A stretch of DNA of 64,000 bases from Streptomyces sp. NBC_01314 (GTDB taxonomy: Bacteria; Actinomycetota; Actinomycetes; Streptomycetales; Streptomycetaceae). Below are positions 33,662-43,328 of the stretch, in pieces. How positions within the stretch are numbered: position 1 is the stretch's first letter; each line of letters opens with the position of its first letter. A model generated the notes under the pieces. That model saw only the letters and a program-made list of their open reading frames with translations, was not told where the DNA came from and searched no databases. The position numbers were made by a program, and so were the translations under genes. The DNA is taken from assembly GCF_041435215.1 (NCBI RefSeq), contig NZ_CP108394.1, positions 7,130,001-7,194,000 of the forward strand. The letters are read 5' to 3'.

Positions 33662-34471
33662 ATGAATGTCTCCTTCCTCGGTGGACCCCGGCCGCAGCGC
33701 GGCGTCGGTGTCATCGCCCCCTTCGACTTCGCCCTCGACCGTGAGCTGTGGCGCTGGGTCCCGAACGACGTCTCCCTCCACCTCACCCGGACCCCGTACG
33801 TCCCGGTCGAGGTGAGCCTCGACCTGGCCCGCCTGGTCTCCGAACACGAGACGCTCCACCACGCGGTCCGGGCCCTGAACGAGGTCGCGCCCGAGGTCGT
33901 GGCCTACGCCTGCACCAGCGGCAGTTTCGTCGGCGGGGTCGCGGGGGAGCGGGCGATGGGCGAGGCGATGACCCGCGCGGGCGCCGCGCACGCGGTCACC
34001 ACCTCCGGCGCGCTGCTCACCGCACTGACCGAGCTGAACGTCCGCCGTGTCGCCCTGGTCACCCCGTACACCGTCTCGGTCACCCGGTCCCTGGAGGAGT
34101 ACCTCGCGGAGGCGGGCATCCTGGTCACCGGCCGCGCCTCGCTCGGCCTGGTCCGGCACATCTGGAAGGTCCCGTACCACGATGTGGTCGCCATGGCCCG
34201 TCTCGCGGTCCGTACGGTGACGCCGGACGCCCTCTTCGTCTCCTGCACCAACCTCCCCACGTACGACGTCATCCCCCAGCTGGAAGCGGAACTGCGGATG
34301 CCCGTTCTCTCGGCCAACCAGGTGACGATGTGGGCGGCGCTGCGTCATCTGGGTACCCGGGCGGTGGGTCCGTACCAGGCTCTGCTCGACGAGTCGGCCA
34401 GGCAGACGTTCGGTGCGGGACCTGTTCCGCCACCGCCGGTACTGCCGGAAGAACAGGAAGGTTGGGCATGA
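33662..34471 (+). CDS. Maleate isomerase / Asp-Glu racemase-superfamily protein, two-Cys paralogue
   Basis: 269 aa. Two half-domains, each with a catalytic Cys: Cys84 in ACTSGSFVGG and Cys195 in SCTNLPTYD, as in maleate cis-trans isomerase and arylmalonate decarboxylase relatives (EutA of ectoine clusters is one). In the isomerases both Cys take part in C=C rotation through a covalent adduct. ATG at 33662 chosen; GTG starts at 33653 and 33644 are in frame and GAGG lies at 33646. Couples to the next gene by a 4-base ATGA overlap. Confidence 0.85.
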   Translation: MNVSFLGGPRPQRGVGVIAPFDFALDRELWRWVPNDVSLHLTRTPYVPVEVSLDLARLVSEHETLHHAVRALNEVAPEVVAYACTSGSFVGGVAGERAMGEAMTRAGAAHAVTTSGALLTALTELNVRRVALVTPYTVSVTRSLEEYLAEAGILVTGRASLGLVRHIWKVPYHDVVAMARLAVRTVTPDALFVSCTNLPTYDVIPQLEAELRMPVLSANQVTMWAALRHLGTRAVGPYQALLDESARQTFGAGPVPPPPVLPEEQEGWA

Positions 34472-35199
34472 CCGCACTCGGTTTCCTCTATCCGGGCCAC
34501 TCCGCCGAGGACGACTATCCGCGTATGGAGCAGCTGCTCGCCAGCGACATCCGGGTGGACGTGGTGCACACCGACATCGGTGAGGACGCCCACCGCGTGG
34601 ACGCCCTGCGCGAGATGGGCGCCCCCGAACGACTGGCGGCCGGCTGCGAGGCCCTGCGTCTCTCCGGCGCGGAGGCCATCGTCTGGGCCTGCACCAGCGG
34701 CAGTTTCGTCTACGGCTACGAAGGCGCCCACGACCAGATCCGCACCCTCGCCCGCACGGCGGGCCTCCCCGCCTCCTCCACGTCCTTCGCCTTCGTCCAC
34801 GCGGCCCGGGAGGTGGGAGCCACCAGGGTGGCCGTGGCCGCGACCTACCCCGACGACGTGGCCCGGCTCTTCGTCGACTTCCTGGCAGCGGCAGGCGTGG
34901 AAGTCCTCGCGGTGCGGGGCGCGGGCATCGTCACGGCGGCGGAGGTGGGCACCTGGGGCCTGGACGAGATCCTCACCCTCGCCCGCGCGGCCGACCACCC
35001 GGACGCGCACGCCCTGCTCCTCCCGGACACGGCCCTGCACACCGCCTCCCACATCCCCACCCTGGAGAAGGAATTCGGCAAACCGGTCCTCACCGCCAAC
35101 CAGGTCACGGTCTGGGAGGCCCTGAGGCTGGCGGACAGGAGGGTGAACGCCCCACAACTGGGCGCCCTGTTCACCAGGGAACCGATCGTGCAGGTATAG
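34468..35199 (+). CDS. Maleate isomerase-like paralogue lacking the second Cys
   Basis: 243 aa, same superfamily as the preceding gene. First Cys kept (Cys75 in WACTSGSFVYG), but the second site reads LLLPDTALHT, with Asp187 where Cys is expected. The fold end (KPVLTANQVTVWEAL) is conserved with its neighbour. It may be a decarboxylase- or EutA-like one-Cys enzyme, or a partner subunit of the two-Cys protein. Translationally coupled to it. Confidence 0.83.
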   Translation: MTALGFLYPGHSAEDDYPRMEQLLASDIRVDVVHTDIGEDAHRVDALREMGAPERLAAGCEALRLSGAEAIVWACTSGSFVYGYEGAHDQIRTLARTAGLPASSTSFAFVHAAREVGATRVAVAATYPDDVARLFVDFLAAAGVEVLAVRGAGIVTAAEVGTWGLDEILTLARAADHPDAHALLLPDTALHTASHIPTLEKEFGKPVLTANQVTVWEALRLADRRVNAPQLGALFTREPIVQV

Positions 35200-35208
35200 C
35201 CACGGGCC

Positions 35209-35233
35209 CCCCGCGCCCCAAAGGGGCGCGGGG
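35209..35233. terminator. 11-bp hairpin after the isomerase pair
   Basis: CCCCGCGCCCC (35209-35219), loop AAA, GGGGCGCGGGG (35223-35233); the right arm continues into the dispersed GGGGCGCGGGGAACCGCGCGA repeat. Confidence 0.75.
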
Positions 35234-35407
35234 AACCGCGCGAGCAACCACGACGAGTCCGCGGATGGGGGTCAAAGGGGCGCGGCCCCTTGAGGACGGG
35301 ACGTTGGATGGGACGCCTAGGGGCGGCGGGGGCGGGGAATAACCGGAGCCACCCTCCTGTTACCCCACCCCGTACCCACAAACCGCCCGCCCGCAGGAGG
35401 CCCCGCC

Positions 35408-36510
<1,103 letters not shown>

Positions 36511-36523
<13 letters not shown>

Positions 36524-36538
36524 GCGCAGGCCTGAGGT
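36511..36538. terminator. 12-bp tetraloop hairpin between convergent genes
   Basis: ACCTCAGGCCTG (36511-36522), AGCG loop, CAGGCCTGAGGT (36527-36538). The left arm includes the flavin oxidoreductase stop codon. A further copy of ACCTCAGGCCTGAGG at 36543-36557 runs into the end of cdgA. Confidence 0.8.
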
Positions 36539-36545
36539 CAGGACC

Positions 36546-38417
36546 TCAGGCCTGAGGGCAGGCCGCCGCCCCCAGCAGTTCCGCGATCCGTTCCGGCGAC
36601 ACCGCGCGGGAGTACAGCCACCCCTGCCCGGTGTCGCAGCCGAGCCGGCGCAGCCGGGCGGCCTGCGCGTCGGTCTCCACGCCCTCCGCCGTGACCGACA
36701 GCCCGAGCCGGTGGGCGAGCTGTACGAGGGCCTCGACGATGATCTCGTCGGCGGGGTTGGGCTGCCCGTCGTCCCCGGCGGCCCCGCTCTCCTCAGCGCT
36801 CTCGTACTGGAACCCCCGTACGAACGCCCCGTCCAGCTTCAGCACCGACACCGGCAGCCGGCTCAGGTACGCGAGGTTGGAGTACCCGGTGCCGAAGTCG
36901 TCGATGGCGATCCGTACGCCCATGTCGCTGAGGGCCCTGAGGGCCTGGAGGGGGCGGCCGGCGGAGCCCATGAGCGCGGACTCGGTGAGCTCCAGCTGCA
37001 GCAGGTGCGGGGCGAGCCCGGTCTCCGCGAGGATCTCGGCGACGTCGGCGACCAGGTCGGAGTCCCAGACCTGGCGGACGGCCACGTTCACGCTGACGAA
37101 GATCGGCGCCCGGTCCGGGTGGTCGATCTGCCAGCGGCGGGCCTGCCGGCAGGCGGTGGCCAGAATCCACCGCCCGAGCTGGACGATCGAGCCGTCCTCC
37201 TCCGCCAATGAGATGAACCGATTCGGCGTCAACAGGCCGAACTGCGGGTGATGCCAGCGCACCAGCGCCTCGACCCCGCGCACCTCGCCCTCCGCCATGC
37301 CCACCAGCGGCTGGTACTCCAGGGCGAACTCGCCCCGTCCGACGGCCGCCCGCAGCGTGGACGACAGGGCCTGACGGGTCATGCGGTGGGCGTTGCGCTC
37401 CGGGTCGAACAGCGTCCAGCGGGCCTTTCCGTCGGCCTTCGCCCAGTACAGCGTCGTGTCGGCGGCCTGCATCAGCCCGGTCGCCGTCGTGCTCGCCGAC
37501 TGCCGTTCGACGACGCCGATCGAGGCCGAGACGGACAGCCGCTGACCGGCCAGGTCGAAGGGGGCCTGCAGGGCCTTGAGGACCGAGTCGGCCAGGTCGG
37601 CGAGTTGCTCCGTGCCGGTGGAGTCCTCCACGAGCAGCGCGAACTCGTCACCACCGAGTCTGGCCACCAGCGGCGCCCCGGCCGCCGTACCGGCCGTGCG
37701 CAGGAGGGCGGCCTCGTCGGCGCACCGGGTGAGCCGCTCGGCGACGGCCGTGAGGAGCCGGTCGCCGACACGGTGGCCGAGGGTGTCGTTGACCGCCTTG
37801 AAGCCGTCCAGGTCCAGATAGACCAGACCGATCCGGCCGGTGCCGACCTCGTCGTACGTTTCCCGTTCGAGGGCGGCGGAGAGCTGTTCGAAGAAGAGGG
37901 TGCGGTTGGGGAGCCGGGTCACCGGGTCGTGCATCTGCAGGTGATGGAGCCTGGCCTGAAGCAGGCGGTTGGCGCTGATGTCGGTGACCGAGAGGAGGAC
38001 CGCCCGCTCCTCCTCGGGCAGCGGCGCCACCGACACCTGCACCCACAGCCAGGTCCCGTCCGGCTGTTTCAGTCGGCGTGTACAGCGCAGCCGGGCCTGC
38101 CGGCCGCGCAGCACCTCGCGGTAGGCGTGCCAGGTGCGGGTGTCCGAGGCGAGGTCCACCAGGTCGGCGGCGACCCGCCCGACCAGCGGCTCCGCGCCTG
38201 TCCCGAGCAGCGTCCCCATCGCCCCGTTGGCGGTGACGACCAGCCCGTCCCGGTCGACCACGGCCATGGCGAGTGGCGCGACGGAGAAGGCGGCGGGTGC
38301 GGTGGGACTCTCCCCCGACGACTGGCTCGACTGAACTGACGCATTGACGTGACGCTCTGTGATCGCCGGCCGGACGAGGTCTGCCACGGGCGCCGGCCCT
38401 TGGGACGTTCCGCTCAC
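36546..38417 (-). CDS. cdgA: PAS-GGDEF-EAL c-di-GMP enzyme
   Basis: 623 aa soluble protein: PAS (about 45-155), GGDEF (about 160-345, active-site GGDEF at 255-259, no RxxD inhibitory site five residues before it), EAL (about 355-615, EAL at 383-385, DDFGTGYSNL present). Both catalytic signatures are intact, so it could make and break c-di-GMP. Matches the architecture and neighbourhood of CdgA, a BldD-regulated developmental enzyme of Streptomyces. GTG start with GGGAG 8 bases upstream. A clear BldD box was not found by eye. Confidence 0.88.
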   Translation of the reverse strand: MSGTSQGPAPVADLVRPAITERHVNASVQSSQSSGESPTAPAAFSVAPLAMAVVDRDGLVVTANGAMGTLLGTGAEPLVGRVAADLVDLASDTRTWHAYREVLRGRQARLRCTRRLKQPDGTWLWVQVSVAPLPEEERAVLLSVTDISANRLLQARLHHLQMHDPVTRLPNRTLFFEQLSAALERETYDEVGTGRIGLVYLDLDGFKAVNDTLGHRVGDRLLTAVAERLTRCADEAALLRTAGTAAGAPLVARLGGDEFALLVEDSTGTEQLADLADSVLKALQAPFDLAGQRLSVSASIGVVERQSASTTATGLMQAADTTLYWAKADGKARWTLFDPERNAHRMTRQALSSTLRAAVGRGEFALEYQPLVGMAEGEVRGVEALVRWHHPQFGLLTPNRFISLAEEDGSIVQLGRWILATACRQARRWQIDHPDRAPIFVSVNVAVRQVWDSDLVADVAEILAETGLAPHLLQLELTESALMGSAGRPLQALRALSDMGVRIAIDDFGTGYSNLAYLSRLPVSVLKLDGAFVRGFQYESAEESGAAGDDGQPNPADEIIVEALVQLAHRLGLSVTAEGVETDAQAARLRRLGCDTGQGWLYSRAVSPERIAELLGAAACPQA

Positions 38418-38803
38418 CGTTCGCTCCCGCAGTGCACTCGTTTTCGTACGGTCTCATGTGTCTCGTCGGAGCGGCCCAACCAGGTACGTACGGGCGCTCA
38501 AGCCGTGTCCGTGCAGGAAAGTGTGCCGATCATAGAGGCTGCCCTCTGGGCCTTCTAGCCACTCTCCAGTCTCCCTGAACAACGACCTGATCTGACAGAT
38601 CGTTTCTGCCCCGACCTGAACGGCTTCCTCGCTCTGTCGACCGATTGTGACGTTCCGTGAGCACTCGGGGTGTCGGCCATTGGTGGTGATCCGGCTCCTT
38701 CTCGCCCGTTCCTCACTCTTTTGGTGCAGGCAAACAGGGCAAAGTACTACTAATTCCGAAAATCTGGACGCGGTGTCCACAAGATCCGCATCCGGAGGTC
38801 TCC
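38418..38803. promoter_or_regulatory. Divergent promoter region cdgA / metalloprotease
   Basis: 386 gene-free bases. Contains a perfect 13-base palindrome GATCTGACAGATC (38589-38601) and, for the rightward gene, a possible promoter TTGGTG-18 bp-TACTAC ending about 50 bases before its GTG. Nothing else stands out. Confidence 0.4.
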
Positions 38804-40219
38804 GTGCAGCGTCCGCTCCTCTGGAAGGAACTCCTGGGCGACCGGGCGCCCGCTCTGCGCAGTACAGCGGCCATGCTCACCTCCCTCACCGCGCTCGCCG
38901 CGACCTCCCTGATCGCGGCCCCCTCCGCCGTGCCGCTGTCGGAGCCGTGCACGCTGCGACGCACCCAGGCACATCACTCGGAGGGTCTCGACACCTGGAA
39001 CTCCGCGTATCCACGCCCCACCCGCGACCTCGACGCCGTACTCGTATTCTTGTCATTCCCGGACGCGGCCCCTCTCACCACACCGGCCGAGCTGACCGCG
39101 GATCATTTTCCGGCCACCAGCGAGTTCTTCGAACGCGCCTCGTACGGCAAGTTCGCACTTCACCCCCATCCGGGACGTGAGTGGCTGGAGATGCCCCAGC
39201 CGTCGACGGCGTACGCCATACGGCGTGACTGGAACGCGTCGCACCGGGCCGCCTACCTCAGGGACGCGCTCGCCACGGCCGACCCGCACGTCGACTTCTC
39301 CCGGTACGACGTCGTGTACCTCGTCGCCGACCCGCACGCGCCCGGCGTCGACTCGGACGCGACGAAGGTGGTCAACCTCGAATCCCCGCTGGAGGTCGAC
39401 GGCACGGGCCTCCGCCGGGTGGTCACCGTGTTCGAGCGGCATCCACCGGACCGGCTCGTCCTCGCCCACGAGACGGGCCATGTCTTCGATCTCCCCGACC
39501 TCTACCACCGCCCCGTCGACGGCAAGGGCGACTGGGACACCCATGTCGGCGACTGGGACCTCATGGGCAGCCAGTTCGCCCTGGCCCCGGATCTGTTCGC
39601 CTGGCACAAGTGGAAGCTGGGCTGGCTGGAACCGCGCCAGGTGACGTGCGTACGGGGGGTGGGGGGCACCCGGTTGACGCTGGAGGCGGTGGGGGCGGGG
39701 CCACGGGGGGCGTACGAGGGGGAGACGGCGGAAGCCGAGATGGCCGAGATGGCCGAGATGGCCGAGATGGCCGAGACGGGCGAGACGGGCGAGACGGGCG
39801 AGGTCGGGGGTGGTGAGGCCGTCGGGCGTGCGGGTGAGGGCGCGGCGGTGGCCGGTGTCGGGGCGCGGGCCTTCGGGGCCGGACGGGGCAAGAAGCTGGC
39901 GGTCGTCCGTACGGGTTCCGACAGCGTGCTCGCGATCGAGGCGCGCGGCGCGGTCGGCAACGACGGTTCCGTCTGCACACAGGGCGTCCTCGTCTACCGC
40001 GTCCGCGGCGGCGCCGAGTCCGGCGGCGGCCCCATCGAGGTCCTCGACGCCCACCCGCGCACGGAGGCCTGCTGGGAGGAGTCCGTGTACCCGCCCCTCG
40101 CGGACGCGCCGGTGGGTGTGGGCGAGAGCTTCAAGGTGCCGGGGGAGGCCGTGGAGGTGGAGGTGGAGGGGCGTACGGCGACCGGCGCGTGGACGGTGCG
40201 GATCACGACGGGGCGGTAG
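38804..40219 (+). CDS. Secreted M6-type metalloprotease-like protein
   Basis: 471 aa. Signal peptide 1-40, protease domain about 75-290 with zinc site HETGH at 222-226 and a GDWDLMG Met-turn-like motif, C-terminal beta domain. The family includes InhA/PrtA-type enzymes that clot or degrade secreted proteins; this one lacks the long C-terminal part. An inserted Glu-Met-Ala and Glu-Thr-Gly repeat (9-base units, about 39738-39800) interrupts the beta domain. GGAGG 5 bases before the GTG. Confidence 0.82.
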   Translation: MQRPLLWKELLGDRAPALRSTAAMLTSLTALAATSLIAAPSAVPLSEPCTLRRTQAHHSEGLDTWNSAYPRPTRDLDAVLVFLSFPDAAPLTTPAELTADHFPATSEFFERASYGKFALHPHPGREWLEMPQPSTAYAIRRDWNASHRAAYLRDALATADPHVDFSRYDVVYLVADPHAPGVDSDATKVVNLESPLEVDGTGLRRVVTVFERHPPDRLVLAHETGHVFDLPDLYHRPVDGKGDWDTHVGDWDLMGSQFALAPDLFAWHKWKLGWLEPRQVTCVRGVGGTRLTLEAVGAGPRGAYEGETAEAEMAEMAEMAEMAETGETGETGEVGGGEAVGRAGEGAAVAGVGARAFGAGRGKKLAVVRTGSDSVLAIEARGAVGNDGSVCTQGVLVYRVRGGAESGGGPIEVLDAHPRTEACWEESVYPPLADAPVGVGESFKVPGEAVEVEVEGRTATGAWTVRITTGR

Positions 40220-40275
40220 CGGCCGGATGGGGAGACCGGGTGCGGGCGGGGAGGGCGGGGGAGGGCGGCGCGGCG

Positions 40276-40315
40276 ACGGAAGAAGCCCCCCGCTTCCGCG
40301 AGGGGCTTCTTCCGT
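40276..40315. terminator. 14-bp hairpin downstream of tRNA-Lys 3
   Basis: ACGGAAGAAGCCCC (40276-40289) and its exact complement (40302-40315), extendable by three pairs past a mismatch to a TTCC loop. Shared by the rightward protease gene and the leftward tRNA. Confidence 0.8.
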
Positions 40316-40319
40316 GTCG

Positions 40320-40393
40320 TGCGCCGCCAGGGACTCGAACCCCGGACCCGCTGATTAAGAGTCAGCTGCTCTAACCAACTGAGCTAGCGGCGC
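40320..40393 (-). tRNA. tRNA-Lys (anticodon CUU), copy 3
   Basis: 74 nt, same sequence as copies 1 and 2. Its first 10 bases overlap the 3' end of the Prim-Pol-like gene on the same strand. Confidence 0.97.
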
Positions 40394-41073
40394 CTGCTGA
40401 CGTCGTAGACCTTAGCACCCTGATCGGGGGGAGGAAAAATCGATACGCGCACGGTCGCGGAGGCACTCGCGCGGGCCGCCCGGACGGCCGCCCAGAGCAG
40501 TACCTCGGGCCCCGGAAGCCAAGGTCGGCGGGTGTCCGGAGCGACGAGCCAACGGGACCCGATCCGGGCGACACCGGGCGCGTCCGGCGTGCTGCCGCCG
40601 GCCTCGCCGCTGCCCCTGGTGCCGCCTTCGAGGGCGCTGTCGCCTCCGGTCTGGAGGACGGCCGGGACGGTCACGGCGTCGCCCGCGCCGTGGCAGAGGA
40701 GCGGCGGGACGGCGCCGGTGCGGCCGGGGGAGCCCCACTCCTCCCACTCCAGGAGCGTGGGCAGCCGGTGGGCGGTGCCGGGGGAGGCGAACAGCAGCAT
40801 GCGTCCGCGGTAGACGGCGACCGGCCCGGAGCCGGCGCCCTCGTCCCATAACCGGTCGAGCATGCGCCGCCCGAAGATCGCCGGCACGCTGACGACGTCG
40901 AACACGCTCCCGCACGGCAGCACCACCGGCGCGGCCGGCCGCTCCTCCCACAGCGTCAACGTGCTGCGCGGATACGTTCCTGCCGAGGCCAGCCAAGCCG
41001 CCCCCTCCGCCGTGACCCTCGCGACATCTGCCCCGTCCTGCGGGTACCTGCCCGTCTCAACTCCACCGCTCAT
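40384..41073 (-). CDS. Small Prim-Pol-like (bifunctional DNA primase/polymerase-annotated) protein
   Basis: 229 aa. Blocks TLWEERPAAPVVLPCGSVFD, FGRRMLDRLWDEG and RWLVAPDTRRPWLPGPEVLLW recall short Streptomyces proteins usually annotated as primase/polymerase N-terminal domains. No convincing catalytic acidic triad could be assigned, so activity is doubtful. Its stop codon lies inside the tRNA-Lys 3 sequence. Two GCATATGC-type palindromes and a hairpin lie upstream. Confidence 0.6.
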   Translation of the reverse strand: MSGGVETGRYPQDGADVARVTAEGAAWLASAGTYPRSTLTLWEERPAAPVVLPCGSVFDVVSVPAIFGRRMLDRLWDEGAGSGPVAVYRGRMLLFASPGTAHRLPTLLEWEEWGSPGRTGAVPPLLCHGAGDAVTVPAVLQTGGDSALEGGTRGSGEAGGSTPDAPGVARIGSRWLVAPDTRRPWLPGPEVLLWAAVRAARASASATVRVSIFPPPDQGAKVYDVSRRR

Positions 41074-41138
41074 GCATCCAGGTCTACCGCCCGTGACGGC
41101 CCGAACCCGTGCAGTTGCCAGAAACTGGTACGGGAGAT

Positions 41139-41201
41139 GGGCAAGTGGGGTATCTTGCCCAACCGGCATATGCCAGACGTCGTTTCGGGTATTGCATATG
41201 C
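41139..41201. promoter_or_regulatory. Hairpin and paired GCATATGC palindromes
   Basis: Within the 310-base gene-free stretch 41074-41383 upstream of the Prim-Pol-like gene: GGGCAAG/CTTGCCC inverted repeat (41139-41145, 41154-41160), GGCATATGCC (41165-41174) and GCATATGC (41194-41201), the two palindrome centres 28 bases apart. The first is followed by AGA as in the 18-base palindrome at 27098. Confidence 0.45.
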
Positions 41202-41383
41202 GGCCTCCCGCGTGGCTGCGGCGCAGCCGTGCCCCCGGGAGCACGGGGGCACGGGGCGTGCTGGGAGCGATGGGCGGACGGGGGGAGGGCGGGCGAAGCG
41301 GCACCCGGCAAGCGCCGGTGAGCGAGACCCCGCCCCGAGCCCGGCCCCGGGTCACCAGGAACCCCGGCCGCACGACCCCCCGC

Positions 41384-41746
41384 TCAGATGGACTCCGGCC
41401 CGCTGACGTCCCGCCCCCGCAGCAGCTCCCGTCCGTACTCGACCATCTTCTTGGCGTAGTCCTCGGTCCACTCCGCGCGCTCCGCGATATCCGCCGAGGT
41501 CAGCCGATCGAACCGTCGAGGATCCGCCAGCTGAGCCGCCGCGATCGCCTGGAACTCCACGGCGCGGTCGGCCGCCGCCCGGAACGCCTGCGCCAACTCC
41601 GTCGCCCGCGAGAGCAACGCCCGCGGATCGTCGATCGACTCCAGATCGAAGAAGTGCTCGGGATCGCCGGCCGCCTCCGCCGGCTCGAAGAGCAGGGGCG
41701 CGGGGCGTAGCCGCGGTTCGTTCCGACGCGACGTGGGCTCCGCCAT
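41384..41746 (-). CDS. Conserved hypothetical helical protein
   Basis: 120 aa, mostly helical (ALLSRATELAQAFRAAADRAVEFQAIAAAQL ... shown in part), no signal or membrane helix. An HTH-like segment may lie at RLTSADIAERAEWTEDYAKKM. Strong AGGAGGAG ribosome site 6 bases before the ATG supports expression. It lies downstream of the nuclease-helicase operon with a 238-base gap; relation to it is unknown. Confidence 0.72.
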   Translation of the reverse strand: MAEPTSRRNEPRLRPAPLLFEPAEAAGDPEHFFDLESIDDPRALLSRATELAQAFRAAADRAVEFQAIAAAQLADPRRFDRLTSADIAERAEWTEDYAKKMVEYGRELLRGRDVSGPESI

Positions 41747-41984
41747 GTCTTCTCCTCCTCGTACGACGGTTCTGTGGGCCGGTCCCCGGGGGTGTCCCGA
41801 GTGGAGGGCCACCGTCCATTGTCTCGTGACCGCGCAAGTGGGCATCGACCCTGCCCAGGCTCCCCACCCGCCGACCTCCACACACCTACGTCCCCGAAGG
41901 CGCCGCCCGCTCGCACGCGCCCGGGGCGGCCCGCACCGCGCGCCCCCGGTCAGGGCGTCGGACCCGCTGTCCCACCGGCCCCGG

Positions 41985-43328
41985 CTAGGGCCGCCAACCC
42001 ACCCGGTGCTTCCCCAGCTCCGCCAGCACCGCGTGGTTCGCCTCCCAGCCGTCCGGGAACTTCACGGTCACCCCCAGCTGCACCGGCTCGATCGACGGAT
42101 GGTCGTCGAGCAGGTCGGTGACGCCCGCCCGGCACACCACGACGCAGGCGTGCCGGTGTCGGGAGGCGAGGACGCACAGCCGCCCGGTCTCCAGGTGGAA
42201 CGCCGTCGCGTCGGGGCGCCCGGACAGCGGGTGCAGGACGACCGTGACGTCGTACTCGCGCCCCTGGAGCCGGTTGGCCGTGTCCACGACCACGTCGCAG
42301 ACGCCCAGCTCGGTCAGCGCGGAGCGCACCGCTGCGGCCTGGTCGCGGTGGGCCGTGCCGACGGCGATCCGGTCGGCGGTCAGCGGCACGGGCTCCTCGG
42401 ACCGCTCCGAGGTCGCCGCCCCGCCCCGGTCGAGGAGTCGACGTACGACCAGGGCGACGGCCCGTACCGCCTCGGGATCGGTCCGTGGCGTGTGCCGGGC
42501 CGGCAGCTCCAGCAGCCCCCATCCCGACTCGGCCGCCTCGTCGATCACCCGGTCCGGACCGGAGCCGTCCGACGGCACCGCGAACCCGAGCCGCCGGTCC
42601 CCGTGCTCCGTACCGCTGCGGAAGGGGGTGAAGGGATAGAACGCGTCGGAGACCAGGGGCGCCGCCGACGCCGGGAGCCGCCAGGACACCGGCAGCCGGT
42701 GCTGGGGCAGCTCCGGGTTGTGGGCCAGCAAGGTGCTCACCGCCGAGGCCGACGGGTCGTAGGACAGCCCCGCCCACTGCTCGCTGCCCACGATCGCGAA
42801 CGGGTCCAGCTGCCCGGGATCACCCACGAACAGCGCCCGCTCGAACAGCCCCGCCACGGCCAGCAGCGCGTCCGACCGCATCTGGTACGCCTCGTCGACG
42901 ATCGCGTGCCGCCACGGCTCGACCCCGTTGACGTGCGCCCACTTCGCGGCCGTGGAGATCACGACGTCCAGCCCGGCCAGATCGGCCGCCTTCGTCGACT
43001 TCCGTACGTTCGCCAGATCGTCCAGTGCCTTGTCGTACGGGTCGCTGTCGCTGCTGTGCAGCCGGCCGACCGGGAGGTCCGGGTCCTTCTCGGCGAGCCG
43101 GATGACCAGGTCGTCGACCTGCGCGTTCGTCTGCGCGATGACCATCAGGGGCCGTCCGGCGGAGGCGAGTTCGAGCGCCGCGCGGACGACGAGCGTCGAC
43201 TTCCCGGCGCCGGGCGGCGAGTCGACGACGACACCGCGCGCGTCGCCGTGCAGCGTGTCGCGCAGGATCGCGTCGGTGGCCCGGCCGGCCGCCGCCCCGG
43301 GGTCGAGTACGGCCTCGGTGGGGGTCAC
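41985..43328 (-). CDS. SF1 (UPF1/Dna2-like) helicase
   Basis: 447 aa. Walker A SPPGAGKST (37-45), motif Ia AQTNAQVDD, Walker B VDEAYQM (DEAxQ, 143-149), motif III LFVGDPGQL, motif IV-like SWRLP, motif V ANRLQGREYDVTVVL and motif VI ASRHRHACVVV. Core motor of an SF1B-type DNA or RNA helicase without accessory domains. GTG overlaps the upstream TGA (GTGA) with GGAGGAT before it. Last gene of a three-gene operon with a nuclease; together they look like a split Dna2. Confidence 0.87.
   Translation of the reverse strand: MTPTEAVLDPGAAAGRATDAILRDTLHGDARGVVVDSPPGAGKSTLVVRAALELASAGRPLMVIAQTNAQVDDLVIRLAEKDPDLPVGRLHSSDSDPYDKALDDLANVRKSTKAADLAGLDVVISTAAKWAHVNGVEPWRHAIVDEAYQMRSDALLAVAGLFERALFVGDPGQLDPFAIVGSEQWAGLSYDPSASAVSTLLAHNPELPQHRLPVSWRLPASAAPLVSDAFYPFTPFRSGTEHGDRRLGFAVPSDGSGPDRVIDEAAESGWGLLELPARHTPRTDPEAVRAVALVVRRLLDRGGAATSERSEEPVPLTADRIAVGTAHRDQAAAVRSALTELGVCDVVVDTANRLQGREYDVTVVLHPLSGRPDATAFHLETGRLCVLASRHRHACVVVCRAGVTDLLDDHPSIEPVQLGVTVKFPDGWEANHAVLAELGKHRVGWRP

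Noticed and set aside
38418..38803. BldD box for cdgA
   Set aside because: Expected from known regulation of cdgA, but only direct GTGAC/GTGAG halves (about 38646-38660) were seen, not the inverted pair.
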